From: CAZCAC01 sp964496575
Lineage (GTDB): Bacteria > Planctomycetota > UBA1135 > GCA-002686595
DNA: 64,000 nucleotides
Direction of reading: 5' to 3'
Assembly: GCA_964496575.1 (NCBI GenBank)
Contig: CAZCAC010000030.1
Coordinates: 1 to 64,000, forward strand
The translations under genes and the position numbers were made by a program. The notes below the pieces were generated by a model that saw only the letters and a list, made by a program, of their open reading frames with translations, searched no databases and was not told where the DNA came from. Shown piece after piece: positions 17,928 through 26,173 of this stretch. Numbering within the stretch: the first letter of the stretch is position 1; each line of letters opens with the position of its first letter.

Positions 17928-19673
17928 ATGATCGCCATGCTCGCAGCCGCGCCGCTCCTGTTCCTCGCCGCTGGTGAGGAGAGCGGTCCCATCGCGCAGG
18001 AAGCCTATCTCAAGGCCTCCAACACGGATGCTTCTGACGCCTTCGGCAGGTCCGTGGCGATCTCGGGCGACACCATCGTGGTCGGAGCGAACGAGGAGGC
18101 CAGCAACGCCACGGGCGTCGACGGGGACGGGAGTGACAACAGCGCCCCGTATGCCGGGGCTGCCTACGTGTTCGCGCGCAGCGGAACGAGCTGGAGCCAG
18201 CAGGCGTACCTGAAGCCCTCCAACACCGACGGAGGAGACTACTTCGGCGAGTCCGTGGCGGTGTCGGGAGACACGGTGGTGGTCGGATCCTGGGCAGAGG
18301 CCAGCAACGCCACCGGGATCGACGGCGACCAGAGTGACAACTCAGCGTGGGCCACCGGGGCGGCCTACGTGTTCGTTCGAGACGGAACGAGCTGGAGCCA
18401 GCAAGCGTACATCAAGGCGTCCAACGCCGAGGAGGGCGACGCATTCGGCAGATCTGTCGCCGCGTACGGCGACACGCTGATCGTCGGGGCGGGCTCCGAG
18501 GACGGCGGTGCAACCGGCGTGAACGGTGACGACAGCGACAACAGCGTCTCGAATTCGGGCGCGGCCTACGTGTTCGTGCGCAACGGATCGAGCTGGAGCC
18601 AGCAGGCCTACCTCAAGGCCTCCAACACCGGCAGCAAGGACATCTTCGGCACTTCCGTATCGTTGTCGGCCGACATCGCCGTGGTCGGCGCGATGTGGGA
18701 GGAGAGCAGTGCCACCGGCGTGAATGGTGACCAGAACGACAACAGCTTCATCTACGCCGGAGCGGTCTACGTGTTCACCAGGAGCGGGACGGGCTGGATA
18801 CAAGAGGCCTATCTCAAAGCCTCCAATACCGACGTGGCCGACCATTTCGGGCGCTCGGTGGCGGTGTCCGGCCGCACGGTGGTGGTCGGGGCGCTCGACG
18901 AGGACAGCAATGCCACCGGCGTGAACGGAGATCAGAACGACAACAGCGCCCTCTACGCCGGAGCGGCCTACGTGTTCGCGCGAGGCGGGACGAGCTGGAA
19001 CCAGCTCGCCTATCTCAAGGCCTCGAACACCGACGAGAACGACCGGTTCGGGCGCGGCGTGGCGACCTTCGGTGGAACGACGCTGGTCGGAGCTCCGGGT
19101 GAGGGCAGCGGCGCCACCGGCGTGAACGGGAATCAGGGCGACAACAGCCACACCGGCGCCGGGGCGGCCTACGTCTTCACGACTCCGCCGGGTAGCGGGT
19201 TCTGCTTCGGCGATCCCGGCCACGGAATTCCGTGTCCTTGCGACAACGACAACGACGGCAGCGTCCCCGGTTCGGGGTGCGACAACGGTGTGTTCGCCTC
19301 CGGTGCGCAGCTCACCGGCAGCGGCGAGGCCAGCGTGAGCTCCGATTCGCTGGTGCTGACCACCATCGGGCTGGAGCCGCTCAACACCGGCCTCTACTTC
19401 CAGGGCACCACCGCGCCCAACAACGGCAGCGGCTTCTGGTTCGGCGACGGCCTCCGCTGTGCCGGCGGGGGCGTGATCCGCCTGCAGGTTCGCTTCAGCA
19501 ACGCTTCCGGCGTCTCGTTCACGACCCTCCCGATCGGCACCAAGGGTGGGGTGTCGGCGGGCGACGTGCGCACCTACCAGTGCTGGTACCGCAACCAGAG
19601 CACGCCGGCGTGCGGGCTGGGAGTCAACGAGTTCAACCTCTCGAACGGGTATCGAGTGGCGTGGTTGCCGTAG
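17928..19673 (+). CDS. Secreted FG-GAP (integrin-alpha-type) repeat protein with Cys-rich C-terminal domain
   Basis: 581 residues. After a short signal peptide, about seven repeats of 55-60 residues follow the pattern QEAYLKASNTD...DxFGxSVAVSGDT-VVVGA...ATGVNGDxxDNS...GAAYVFVRxGTSW, one beta-propeller blade each. The Cys-rich domain takes the last 158 residues (FCFGDPGHGIPCPCDNDND, SGCDNG, GLRCAGG, YQCWYRN, PACGLGVNEF, NGYRVAW). AGAGGA stands 8 nt before the ATG. The FG-GAP repeats closely match those of the truncated gene at 55191. The C-terminal variant (PACGLGVNEFNLSNG) is shared with the gene at 45611. Likely surface-exposed adhesion or carbohydrate-binding role; no catalytic site is seen. 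Confidence 0.88.
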   Translation: MIAMLAAAPLLFLAAGEESGPIAQEAYLKASNTDASDAFGRSVAISGDTIVVGANEEASNATGVDGDGSDNSAPYAGAAYVFARSGTSWSQQAYLKPSNTDGGDYFGESVAVSGDTVVVGSWAEASNATGIDGDQSDNSAWATGAAYVFVRDGTSWSQQAYIKASNAEEGDAFGRSVAAYGDTLIVGAGSEDGGATGVNGDDSDNSVSNSGAAYVFVRNGSSWSQQAYLKASNTGSKDIFGTSVSLSADIAVVGAMWEESSATGVNGDQNDNSFIYAGAVYVFTRSGTGWIQEAYLKASNTDVADHFGRSVAVSGRTVVVGALDEDSNATGVNGDQNDNSALYAGAAYVFARGGTSWNQLAYLKASNTDENDRFGRGVATFGGTTLVGAPGEGSGATGVNGNQGDNSHTGAGAAYVFTTPPGSGFCFGDPGHGIPCPCDNDNDGSVPGSGCDNGVFASGAQLTGSGEASVSSDSLVLTTIGLEPLNTGLYFQGTTAPNNGSGFWFGDGLRCAGGGVIRLQVRFSNASGVSFTTLPIGTKGGVSAGDVRTYQCWYRNQSTPACGLGVNEFNLSNGYRVAWLP

Positions 19674-19691
19674 GGAACGGAGCCCGATCCC

Positions 19692-21506
19692 CTACCGCTT
19701 CAATTTCCGCCGCGCCTCCCCCCTGAGCACCCGCTTGCGCAGCCGCAGACTGCGCGGCGTCACCTCGAGCAGCTCGTCGTCCTCGATGTACTCCAACGCC
19801 TCCTCCAACGACATCGTCCGCGCCGCGGAGAGGGTCGGGCTGATGTCCTTGGTCGAGGAGCGGATGTTGGTCAACTTCTTCGCCCGGCAGACGTTGACCG
19901 GAAGCGCTCCGGACTTGCGGTACTCGCCGACGACCATGCCCTCGTAGACCTGGTCCCCGGGGCGCACGAAGAAGGTGCCGCGATCGGCGAGCGCGTCGAG
20001 GGCGTAGGTCAAGACCTGTCCCGCGCGATCGGCGACCAGCACGCCGCAGTTGCGTCGCGGAATCAGCCCCTTGTCGGGGCGCCAGTCCTCGAAGACATGC
20101 GAGAGGATCGCCTCGCCCTGGCTCAGAGTGAGCAGCGCCGTGCGCGCGCCGATCAAGCCGCGCGCCGCGACCGTGAACTCGAGCTTGGCCAGGTCGCCCA
20201 GCGCCTCCATGTGCAGCAGCTCGCCGCGGCGGCGTCCGAGGTACTCGATGATCCGACCGGCGCTGTCGTTCGGCACCTCGATCGTCGCGCGCTCGTACGG
20301 CTCGCACATTCGCCCTTCCTTCTCGCGGACGATGATCAGCGGCTTGCCGACGGCGAACTCGTAACCCTCGCGGCGCATGTTCTCGACCAGCACGCCGAGG
20401 TGCATCACGCCACGCCCCTTGACCTTGAACGCGTAGTTCTTGTCGGTGCGCTCGATGGAGAGCGCCACGTCGCGCAGGGCCGCCTTCTCGAGCCGGCTGT
20501 GGATGTGCCGGCTGGTGACGAACTGACCCTCCTTCGCCGCGAAGGGGGAGTCGTTGACCAGGAACTCCATCGAGATCGTCGGCTCGTCGATGGCGATCGC
20601 CGGGAGCGGCTCGAAGAACTCCTGGTCGCAGAGCGTATCGCCGATCTTCAGCTCCTCGATCCCCGCCACCACCGCGATGTCCCCGCAGGCCACCGCCTGG
20701 GCCGGAACTCGCTCCAGACCCTCGTAGCGGAACAGGCTCTTGATCGTGGCAAAACTCGGCCGTGAGCGGTCGGGGTGGCAGATGGCCACGCGGGAGCCGA
20801 GGCGCAGCACGCCGCGATCGACGCGGCCGATCGCCATCCGGCCGACGAAGTCGTCGTGTTCGAGCGTCACCGCCTGAAATCGCGTCGGCCCCTCGGCGTC
20901 GATCTCGGGCGAGGGCACCTCCTCGAGCAGGAGGTCGAACAACGGCCCCAGATCCATCCGCGGATCCTCCGCCTCGCGCATCGCGTAGCCGTCTCGCCCC
21001 GAGCCGTACACGACCGGGAAGTCCAGCTGATCATGGTCCGCGCCCAGCTCGACGAAGAGGTCGAAGATCTCGTCCAGCACCGCGTGTGGGCGCGCGTCGG
21101 GACGGTCGATCTTGTTGATCATCACCAGCGCCTTCAGGCCGTGCTCGAACGCCTTGCGCAGCACGAAGCGCGTCTGGGGCATCGGCCCCTCGAAGGAGTC
21201 GACCAGGAGCAGCACGGCGTCCGCCATCGACAGCGTCCGCTCGACCTGTCCGCCGAAGTCGGCGTGGCCCGGCGTGTCGACGATGTTGATGCGCGTGCCG
21301 CGGAACTGGATCGAGGTGTTCTTGGCCAGGATGGTGATCCCGCGCTCCCGCTCCTGGTCCTCGGTGTCGAGCGCGCGCTCGCGGACCTGCTGATTGGAGC
21401 GGAAGGTGCCCGCGTAGCGGAACATCTGGTCCACCAGCGTGGTCTTGCCGTGGTCGACGTGCGCGACGATCGCCAGGTTGCGGATTTCCTGTACGGTGAC
21501 GGTCAT
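19692..21506 (-). CDS. typA: Translational GTPase TypA/BipA
   Basis: A ribosome-associated GTPase that aids assembly of the 50S subunit and translation under stress. 604 residues, the normal length. The G motifs are intact: AHVDHGKTT (G1), RGITI (G2), DTPGHADFGG (G3) and NKIDRP (G4). The EF-G-like domains and the C-terminal BipA-specific region (KDISPTLSAARTMSLEEALEYIEDDELLEVTPRSLRLRKR is characteristic in shape) follow. The start is set by an ATGA overlap with the exonuclease-WYL gene (that gene's TGA is 21505-21503, this ATG is 21506-21504). It is convergent with the FG-GAP gene, 18 nt between stops. Confidence 0.97.
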   Translation of the reverse strand: MTVTVQEIRNLAIVAHVDHGKTTLVDQMFRYAGTFRSNQQVRERALDTEDQERERGITILAKNTSIQFRGTRINIVDTPGHADFGGQVERTLSMADAVLLLVDSFEGPMPQTRFVLRKAFEHGLKALVMINKIDRPDARPHAVLDEIFDLFVELGADHDQLDFPVVYGSGRDGYAMREAEDPRMDLGPLFDLLLEEVPSPEIDAEGPTRFQAVTLEHDDFVGRMAIGRVDRGVLRLGSRVAICHPDRSRPSFATIKSLFRYEGLERVPAQAVACGDIAVVAGIEELKIGDTLCDQEFFEPLPAIAIDEPTISMEFLVNDSPFAAKEGQFVTSRHIHSRLEKAALRDVALSIERTDKNYAFKVKGRGVMHLGVLVENMRREGYEFAVGKPLIIVREKEGRMCEPYERATIEVPNDSAGRIIEYLGRRRGELLHMEALGDLAKLEFTVAARGLIGARTALLTLSQGEAILSHVFEDWRPDKGLIPRRNCGVLVADRAGQVLTYALDALADRGTFFVRPGDQVYEGMVVGEYRKSGALPVNVCRAKKLTNIRSSTKDISPTLSAARTMSLEEALEYIEDDELLEVTPRSLRLRKRVLRGEARRKLKR

Positions 21507-22324
21507 CGCGAGGTGGAGGGGTCGAGGACCTGGCGAACGCGGTCCAGTCGGTAGGTCTTGAGCATGTCCGACCGCTGGCACTCCGCCTCCAGGTAGCCGA
21601 CGCGGCGGCGCTGGAAGAGGAAGCGGGGACGGACGGGGAGGTGTACGGGGTGCTCCTCGCCGTCGCCGTAGACGAGGGTCACCTCGTGACGGCCCTCGAT
21701 CGCCTCGAACAGCGGGCGCAGGCGGCGGGAAGGGCTGGGCGACCTGGGGAACGAGGCGGCGATCGTCAGCGGGCCGCCGCTCTGGTCGAGCAGCTCGGTC
21801 AGGCCCCCGCCGTCCTTCTCGCGCAGCCTGGCGAGACACTCCTCGATCACCTTCCAGCAGTAGACGGCATCGGAGAGCGCCCGGTGGTGCGGGCCCTCCT
21901 CGAGGTCGAGGTGCTGGCAGAGTGTGTCGAGCTTGTGGTCGATCGCCTCGGGGATGTGCCTGCGCGAGAGCTTCAGCGAGTCCAGGAAGACCCCGGGCGG
22001 CGGGCGGAGGCCGTGGCGCGCGTACTCGAACCCGAGCACGCGGGCGTCGAAGGAGGCGTGGTGGGCCGCCATCCAGTCATCTCCCGCCCATTCGCGGAAG
22101 CGGGAGAGCACCTCGCCGGTCAGCGGCGCGTCGCGAACGTCCTCCTGGCGGATGCCGTGGATCTCGGTCGCGCCGGGCTCGATTTCCGTCTGCGGGCACA
22201 CCAGGGACTCGAACTGGTCCTGGATCTCCCCCTCGACCACCCGCACGGCCCCCAGCTCGAGGAGGTGGGGAGCGCCCAGAAGGTTGGCGGTTTCGGTGTC
22301 GAGGATGACCAGGGGACGGTTCAT
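21503..22324 (-). CDS. DEDDh 3'-5' exonuclease fused to a WYL domain
   Basis: 273 residues. The N-terminal 170 form a DnaQ-like exonuclease with ExoI DTET, ExoII HHASFDARVLGFE and ExoIII HRALSDA, so the catalytic Asp/Glu/His set is complete. The C-terminal part (from about residue 205: FEAIEGRHEVTLVYGDG...RVGYLEAECQRSDMLKTYRLDRV) is a WYL-type domain, usually a ligand- or nucleic-acid-sensing module in bacterial transcription regulators and defence proteins. The fusion suggests a nuclease gated by nucleic-acid or nucleotide binding. It is the first gene of a two-gene unit with typA (ATGA overlap). Confidence 0.85.
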   Translation of the reverse strand: MNRPLVILDTETANLLGAPHLLELGAVRVVEGEIQDQFESLVCPQTEIEPGATEIHGIRQEDVRDAPLTGEVLSRFREWAGDDWMAAHHASFDARVLGFEYARHGLRPPPGVFLDSLKLSRRHIPEAIDHKLDTLCQHLDLEEGPHHRALSDAVYCWKVIEECLARLREKDGGGLTELLDQSGGPLTIAASFPRSPSPSRRLRPLFEAIEGRHEVTLVYGDGEEHPVHLPVRPRFLFQRRRVGYLEAECQRSDMLKTYRLDRVRQVLDPSTSR

Positions 22325-22392
22325 GACGGCGATGGCGAACCGCTCACACTACCGCCGCACGGCGGATACGCAATAGCGGAAGCGCCAGGAAC

Positions 22393-23958
22393 TCAGCGGT
22401 CGCGATACGTCTCGCTGACCTCGAACAGCGTCGGGTGTTCCTCGTCGCGATCGCCGAGTTCCTCCTTCAGGCGCCACAGCTCCGCTTTCAGCTCGGGCAC
22501 GACCGCCGCGTACTCGGGATCCCGATAGACGTTCCGGAGCTCGAGCGGGTCACGCTCGAGATCGTAGAGCTCCCACCCCGGCTCGGTCGCCGGCGCTTGC
22601 TTCTCCGCCATCCCCGGAAGGGGTACGCCGTGGAAGAAGATCAGCTTGTGCTGCCGGGTACGCACCCCGTAGTGGGCGGGGCGGCTGCCGTGCTGCCAGT
22701 AGTGGTAGTACATCGACTCGCGCCACGCCTCGGGCGTCCGCCCCTCGAGGACGGGCAGGAAGCTCTCCCCCTGCATCGCCGCCGGCGTCGCCTGACCGGC
22801 CAGGTCGAGGAAGGTCGGCGCGAAGTCGACGTTGAGCAGGATCTCATCGCGGACCGCCCCGGCGGGGACCCTCTCCGGATGGCGGACGAGCAGCGGCATG
22901 CGCAACGACTCCTCGAACATCCAGCGCTTGTCGATGTAGTCGTGCTCGCCGATGAAGTAGCCCTGGTCGGAGGTGTAGAAGACGACCGTGTCACGCTCCA
23001 ACCCTTCGCGCTCGAGGTACTCCAGCAGGCGACCCACGTTCTCGTCGATCGCGGCGATGCAGCGCAGGTAGTCCTTGGCCAATTTCTGGTACGCGGCGCG
23101 CTTGCGCTCTTCCCGGCTCAGTCCCTCGGTCTTCAGCTGGCCGGTCGGGTAGTTCTTCCGTTCCATTCGCCCGGCCATCGTCTCGATGGTGAAGCCGTGT
23201 TCTCTGGAGCCGACCGAGCGATGACTCTTGTCCTCCCACAGACTCGGCGGCTCGGGGATCTCGACGTCCGCGTACAGCGCCGCGTGCCGGTCGGCGTAGT
23301 GCCACGGCTCGTGGCTGTTCTTGAAGTGCGTCATCAGAAAGAAGGGCTTGCCTTCCTCCCGCCCTGCGAGCCACTCGATCGAGAGGTCGGTGATGACGTC
23401 GGTGGAGAAACCCTCGTGCTTCCGCCGCTTCTCGCTGCCCTTCTCCTTCAGGATCGGATCGTGGTAGCGCCCCTGTCCCGGCAGGACGTTCCAGTAGTCG
23501 AACCCGCTCGGCTCCTCCTTCAGGTGCCACTTGCCGACGATCGCGGTCTGGTAGCCCGCCGCCTGCATCGCCTTGGCGACGTTGTCGCGCTCCGGGTCGA
23601 GGGCGTGGCTCAGCGAGAAGACCCCGTTCCGGTGGCTGTACTGTCCGGTGAGAATCGACGCCCGGCTCGGTACACAGATCGAGTTGGTGCAGAAGCCGTT
23701 GGTGAAGCGCGCCCCCTGCTCCGCGAGCCGATCCAGGTTCGGGGTACGCGCGTACTGTCCCAGAACTGACCCGTAGCACCGAATCGCGCCAGCCTTGTGG
23801 TCGTCCGCCATGATGAACAGGATGTTCGGCAGCGCTCGCCCGGGTCGAGCCGCGGGCTCGATCTCGGGGGAGCTGCACGCCGAACCCGCGATACAGAGGC
23901 AAAACAAGGCGGTGAGGCTGTGCGCTCTCGCTCGGCCGGCGGGAGGGGATAGAATCAT
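22393..23958 (-). CDS. Sulfatase, lipoprotein (heparan/choline-sulfatase type)
   Basis: 521-residue exported sulfatase. The N-terminus is long and carries a lipobox IAGSAC near residue 28. The core starts LPNILFIMADDHK with metal-binding Asp52 and Asp53. Cys95 in CVPSR is the formylglycine site. Also visible are AIVGKWHLKEEP, FFLMTHFKNSHEPW and YTSDQGYFIGEHD. The C-terminal LYDLERDPLELRNVY is typical for planctomycete-type polysaccharide sulfatases. It is followed after 68 nt by the exonuclease-WYL gene and is divergent from the thioredoxin-fold gene at 24062. Confidence 0.93.
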   Translation of the reverse strand: MILSPPAGRARAHSLTALFCLCIAGSACSSPEIEPAARPGRALPNILFIMADDHKAGAIRCYGSVLGQYARTPNLDRLAEQGARFTNGFCTNSICVPSRASILTGQYSHRNGVFSLSHALDPERDNVAKAMQAAGYQTAIVGKWHLKEEPSGFDYWNVLPGQGRYHDPILKEKGSEKRRKHEGFSTDVITDLSIEWLAGREEGKPFFLMTHFKNSHEPWHYADRHAALYADVEIPEPPSLWEDKSHRSVGSREHGFTIETMAGRMERKNYPTGQLKTEGLSREERKRAAYQKLAKDYLRCIAAIDENVGRLLEYLEREGLERDTVVFYTSDQGYFIGEHDYIDKRWMFEESLRMPLLVRHPERVPAGAVRDEILLNVDFAPTFLDLAGQATPAAMQGESFLPVLEGRTPEAWRESMYYHYWQHGSRPAHYGVRTRQHKLIFFHGVPLPGMAEKQAPATEPGWELYDLERDPLELRNVYRDPEYAAVVPELKAELWRLKEELGDRDEEHPTLFEVSETYRDR

Positions 23959-24061
23959 CGAAACGGAGAGGAACGGAGAGGCGGCGGGGTTGACTCAGAA
24001 CGTACTCCCCCGCCGTGATCTTCGGGCGAGCCAATCGCGGGAAAAGCGTTATCCTGGAGCG

Positions 24062-25093
24062 ATGCGACGATTCCCGATGATCCCCATCCTCCTCGTCGCC
24101 TTCCTCTTCGGCTGCCTCTTCCCCCTCGGGGGAAACCTGCAGGCGCAGTGGGGGCCCGAGATTGGCGACGTCCCTCCCGAAATCTCCGCACGGAAGTGGT
24201 TTCACTGGGTCGGCGACGGCCCGAAGCTGGAGAGCCTCAAGGGCCGAGCCGTGCTGGTGCACTTCTTCGTCACCAAGGAGCCGAAGAAGGCGCAGTGGTT
24301 GACGCTGCTCAAGTTCTACAACGACCACAAGGACAAGGGCCTGCTCATCCTCGCGGTCACCCGTGACGGTGCCGGCTCCGTCGAACAGATGTTGCGGGAC
24401 TTCCCCCTCCCCTTCCCCGTCGGCGCGGGGAGCGAGATGCAGTCGACCTGGGGCGCGAGCGGCAAATACGGTCAGGTGATCCTCGATCGCAACGGCGAGA
24501 TCTTCTACCGCACCGACGCGGCGAACGGGACGTGGAACGGGAAGCTCCTCAAGGCGATGCGCGGCGCCGAGCGCCCCAAGGAGGAAGCCTACCTCCAGCT
24601 GTTCCCGGTCGACGAGTACGGCAAGGGGATGAAGCGAGCTATCGGCCTTCTCAACGAAGGTAAGCTGGCCAAGAGCCTCACCCTGCTGGAGGGACTCATC
24701 GCCAAGGAGACCACGGACGACGAGACTCGCACCGAGGCGAGGAACCTCCTGTCCGAGATCGACGAGCACGTGGAGCGGCTGATGGAGCAGATCGAGGACA
24801 ACCTCCAGCGCCGAGAAGTGCTCCTCGCTCGCGCCGCCCTGGAGGCCCTGGCCAAGGAGCTGAAGAAGCACGTCCTGGGCGAGCCCGCGCGCGAACGCCT
24901 CGCGGAGCTCGAGGAGGACGAGGAGTACACGATGGAGGTCGAGGCCGCCGAGCAGTACGACCGGCTGGTCGAGCTCTTCTACCGCCGCGGCTGGAGCAAG
25001 AACCTCGCCCGCTTCGAGAAACTGCTCGAGGACTTCCCCGATTCGCGGGCAGCCGAGAAGATGGAGAACTACTGGATCCGGAAGCGCTGGTAG
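24062..25093 (+). CDS. Membrane-anchored or secreted thioredoxin-fold protein lacking CxxC
   Basis: 343 residues. The signal peptide or anchor is MRRFPMIPILLVAFLFGCLF. Residues 30 to 160 follow the TlpA/redoxin fold (LKGRAVLVHFFVTKEPKKAQW, YGQVILDRNGEIFYR), but the position of the CxxC motif reads TKEPKK, so it cannot do thiol redox chemistry. The C-terminal 180 residues are alpha-helical and charge-rich (HVERLMEQIEDNLQRREVLL and similar), probably coiled coil or TPR-like. It may be a scaffold or inactive receptor. The start ATG at 24062 has GGAG very close (2 nt); the ATG at 24077 is possible. Confidence 0.75.
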   Translation: MRRFPMIPILLVAFLFGCLFPLGGNLQAQWGPEIGDVPPEISARKWFHWVGDGPKLESLKGRAVLVHFFVTKEPKKAQWLTLLKFYNDHKDKGLLILAVTRDGAGSVEQMLRDFPLPFPVGAGSEMQSTWGASGKYGQVILDRNGEIFYRTDAANGTWNGKLLKAMRGAERPKEEAYLQLFPVDEYGKGMKRAIGLLNEGKLAKSLTLLEGLIAKETTDDETRTEARNLLSEIDEHVERLMEQIEDNLQRREVLLARAALEALAKELKKHVLGEPARERLAELEEDEEYTMEVEAAEQYDRLVELFYRRGWSKNLARFEKLLEDFPDSRAAEKMENYWIRKRW

Positions 25094-25303
25094 GGGCCAG
25101 CGAGCTCGGGTCGGCCCGGTCCGTCGGCGAAGCGGGCGGGCCTTGAGGGGGCGTTCCCGGGCCCTTACGCGCTTTTTTCGGCGCCGGGACCTTATTCGCG
25201 GAACCCCCTCCCGCCCGGCCGGTTCTGTCTGGCGCGGGCACCCCATTTGAGCCTCTAGAAGCAGACCAGCCCCGGACAGCATTCGAACCAAGGAGCTGTA
25301 ACC

Positions 25304-26092
25304 ATGTACCAGAGAATCATCACGAGCCTGCTCGGGCTCGCCCTGTTCTCCTCCGCCTCCGTCCTGGCCCAGGACACCGAGCGCGGCCCGCGCCCCGATC
25401 GGCGCGACGATCAGCGCGTCGAGCGGCGCGCCGAGAAGCAGAAGAAGGGTGCGGCCGACCAGAAGAGTGCCCAGCTCGAGCAGATCTTCGAGCGTTTCGA
25501 CAAGGATGGCAACGGCCAGCTCGACCGCAGCGAGGTGGCCACCTTCACCGAGGCGGTCCGCCGGCGCGTGGCCGCGGGTCGGGACCAGACGCCCCCGGCG
25601 CGAAAGCAACGGGCGGAGCGCCGAACCGACCGGCAGCCGCCGAAGCGCGCGAGAGCCAAGGCCGAAGGGAAACGCCAGCGGGGCGAAGCCCGCACCGGGA
25701 AGCGCGCGCAGGTGGAAGGGCGCCGGCGCGCCGCGGCCCGCGCGAGGGCCCAGCGGGGTGCCGCCCGCGCTCCCGAGCGCACCCGGCGCCCCCAGGCGCA
25801 GCAGGGGCTTCGTGGCCAGCGCCGCGTCGACCAGGCCCGCCGCCCGATGCGTCGTGGCGCGCTTCAACGTGGATTGCAGCAGCGGGACTTCCAGGGCCGT
25901 GGTCGCGATCAGGCCCAGCCGAACCGCCGCCCCCAGGCGCAGCAGCGCGGCCAGCAGGCCCAGAAACGAGCGAAAGTGCCGACTCCCGATCAGCTACGCC
26001 GGCGCCTCGACCGCAACGGGAATGGAAAGCTCGATCCCGAGGAACGGGAGCGGGCCAGGCAGCTGCTGAAACAACGGGCCCGTGGCGTGTAG
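25304..26092 (+). CDS. Secreted EF-hand protein with an Arg/Gln/Ala-rich polycationic core
   Basis: 262 residues. The signal peptide is cleaved near VLAQ. The first EF-hand (FDKDGNGQLDRSE) lies near residue 67 and the second (LDRNGNGKLDPEE) near residue 238. Between them are about 150 residues of low complexity, very rich in Arg, Gln and Ala with repeats of RPQAQQ and QRG. Two calcium-binding motifs thus flank a strongly basic, probably disordered region. It may bind acidic polysaccharide, nucleic acid or the cell surface, with calcium controlling the ends. AAGGAG lies 8 nt before the ATG. A terminator follows at 26116. Confidence 0.85.
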   Translation: MYQRIITSLLGLALFSSASVLAQDTERGPRPDRRDDQRVERRAEKQKKGAADQKSAQLEQIFERFDKDGNGQLDRSEVATFTEAVRRRVAAGRDQTPPARKQRAERRTDRQPPKRARAKAEGKRQRGEARTGKRAQVEGRRRAAARARAQRGAARAPERTRRPQAQQGLRGQRRVDQARRPMRRGALQRGLQQRDFQGRGRDQAQPNRRPQAQQRGQQAQKRAKVPTPDQLRRRLDRNGNGKLDPEERERARQLLKQRARGV

Positions 26093-26115
26093 CCCCTGCA
26101 TCGACCTTGAAGTCA

Positions 26116-26148
26116 AGCGGGGCCGGCACACCTTGCGCCGGCCCCGCT
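26116..26148. terminator. Bidirectional hairpin terminator
   Basis: AGCGGGGCCGGC (26116-26127) pairs perfectly with GCCGGCCCCGCT (26137-26148) over a 9-nt loop: 12 bp. It stands between the convergent EF-hand and synthase genes and can serve both. Confidence 0.8.
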
Positions 26149-26173
26149 CTGCTATGAGCTGAGAGCTCTCTTC

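Noticed and set aside
17928..19673. DNA tandem repeats resembling a CRISPR or satellite array
   Set aside because: The repetition follows 55-60-residue protein repeats with diverged codons; there are no short identical repeats with unique spacers.
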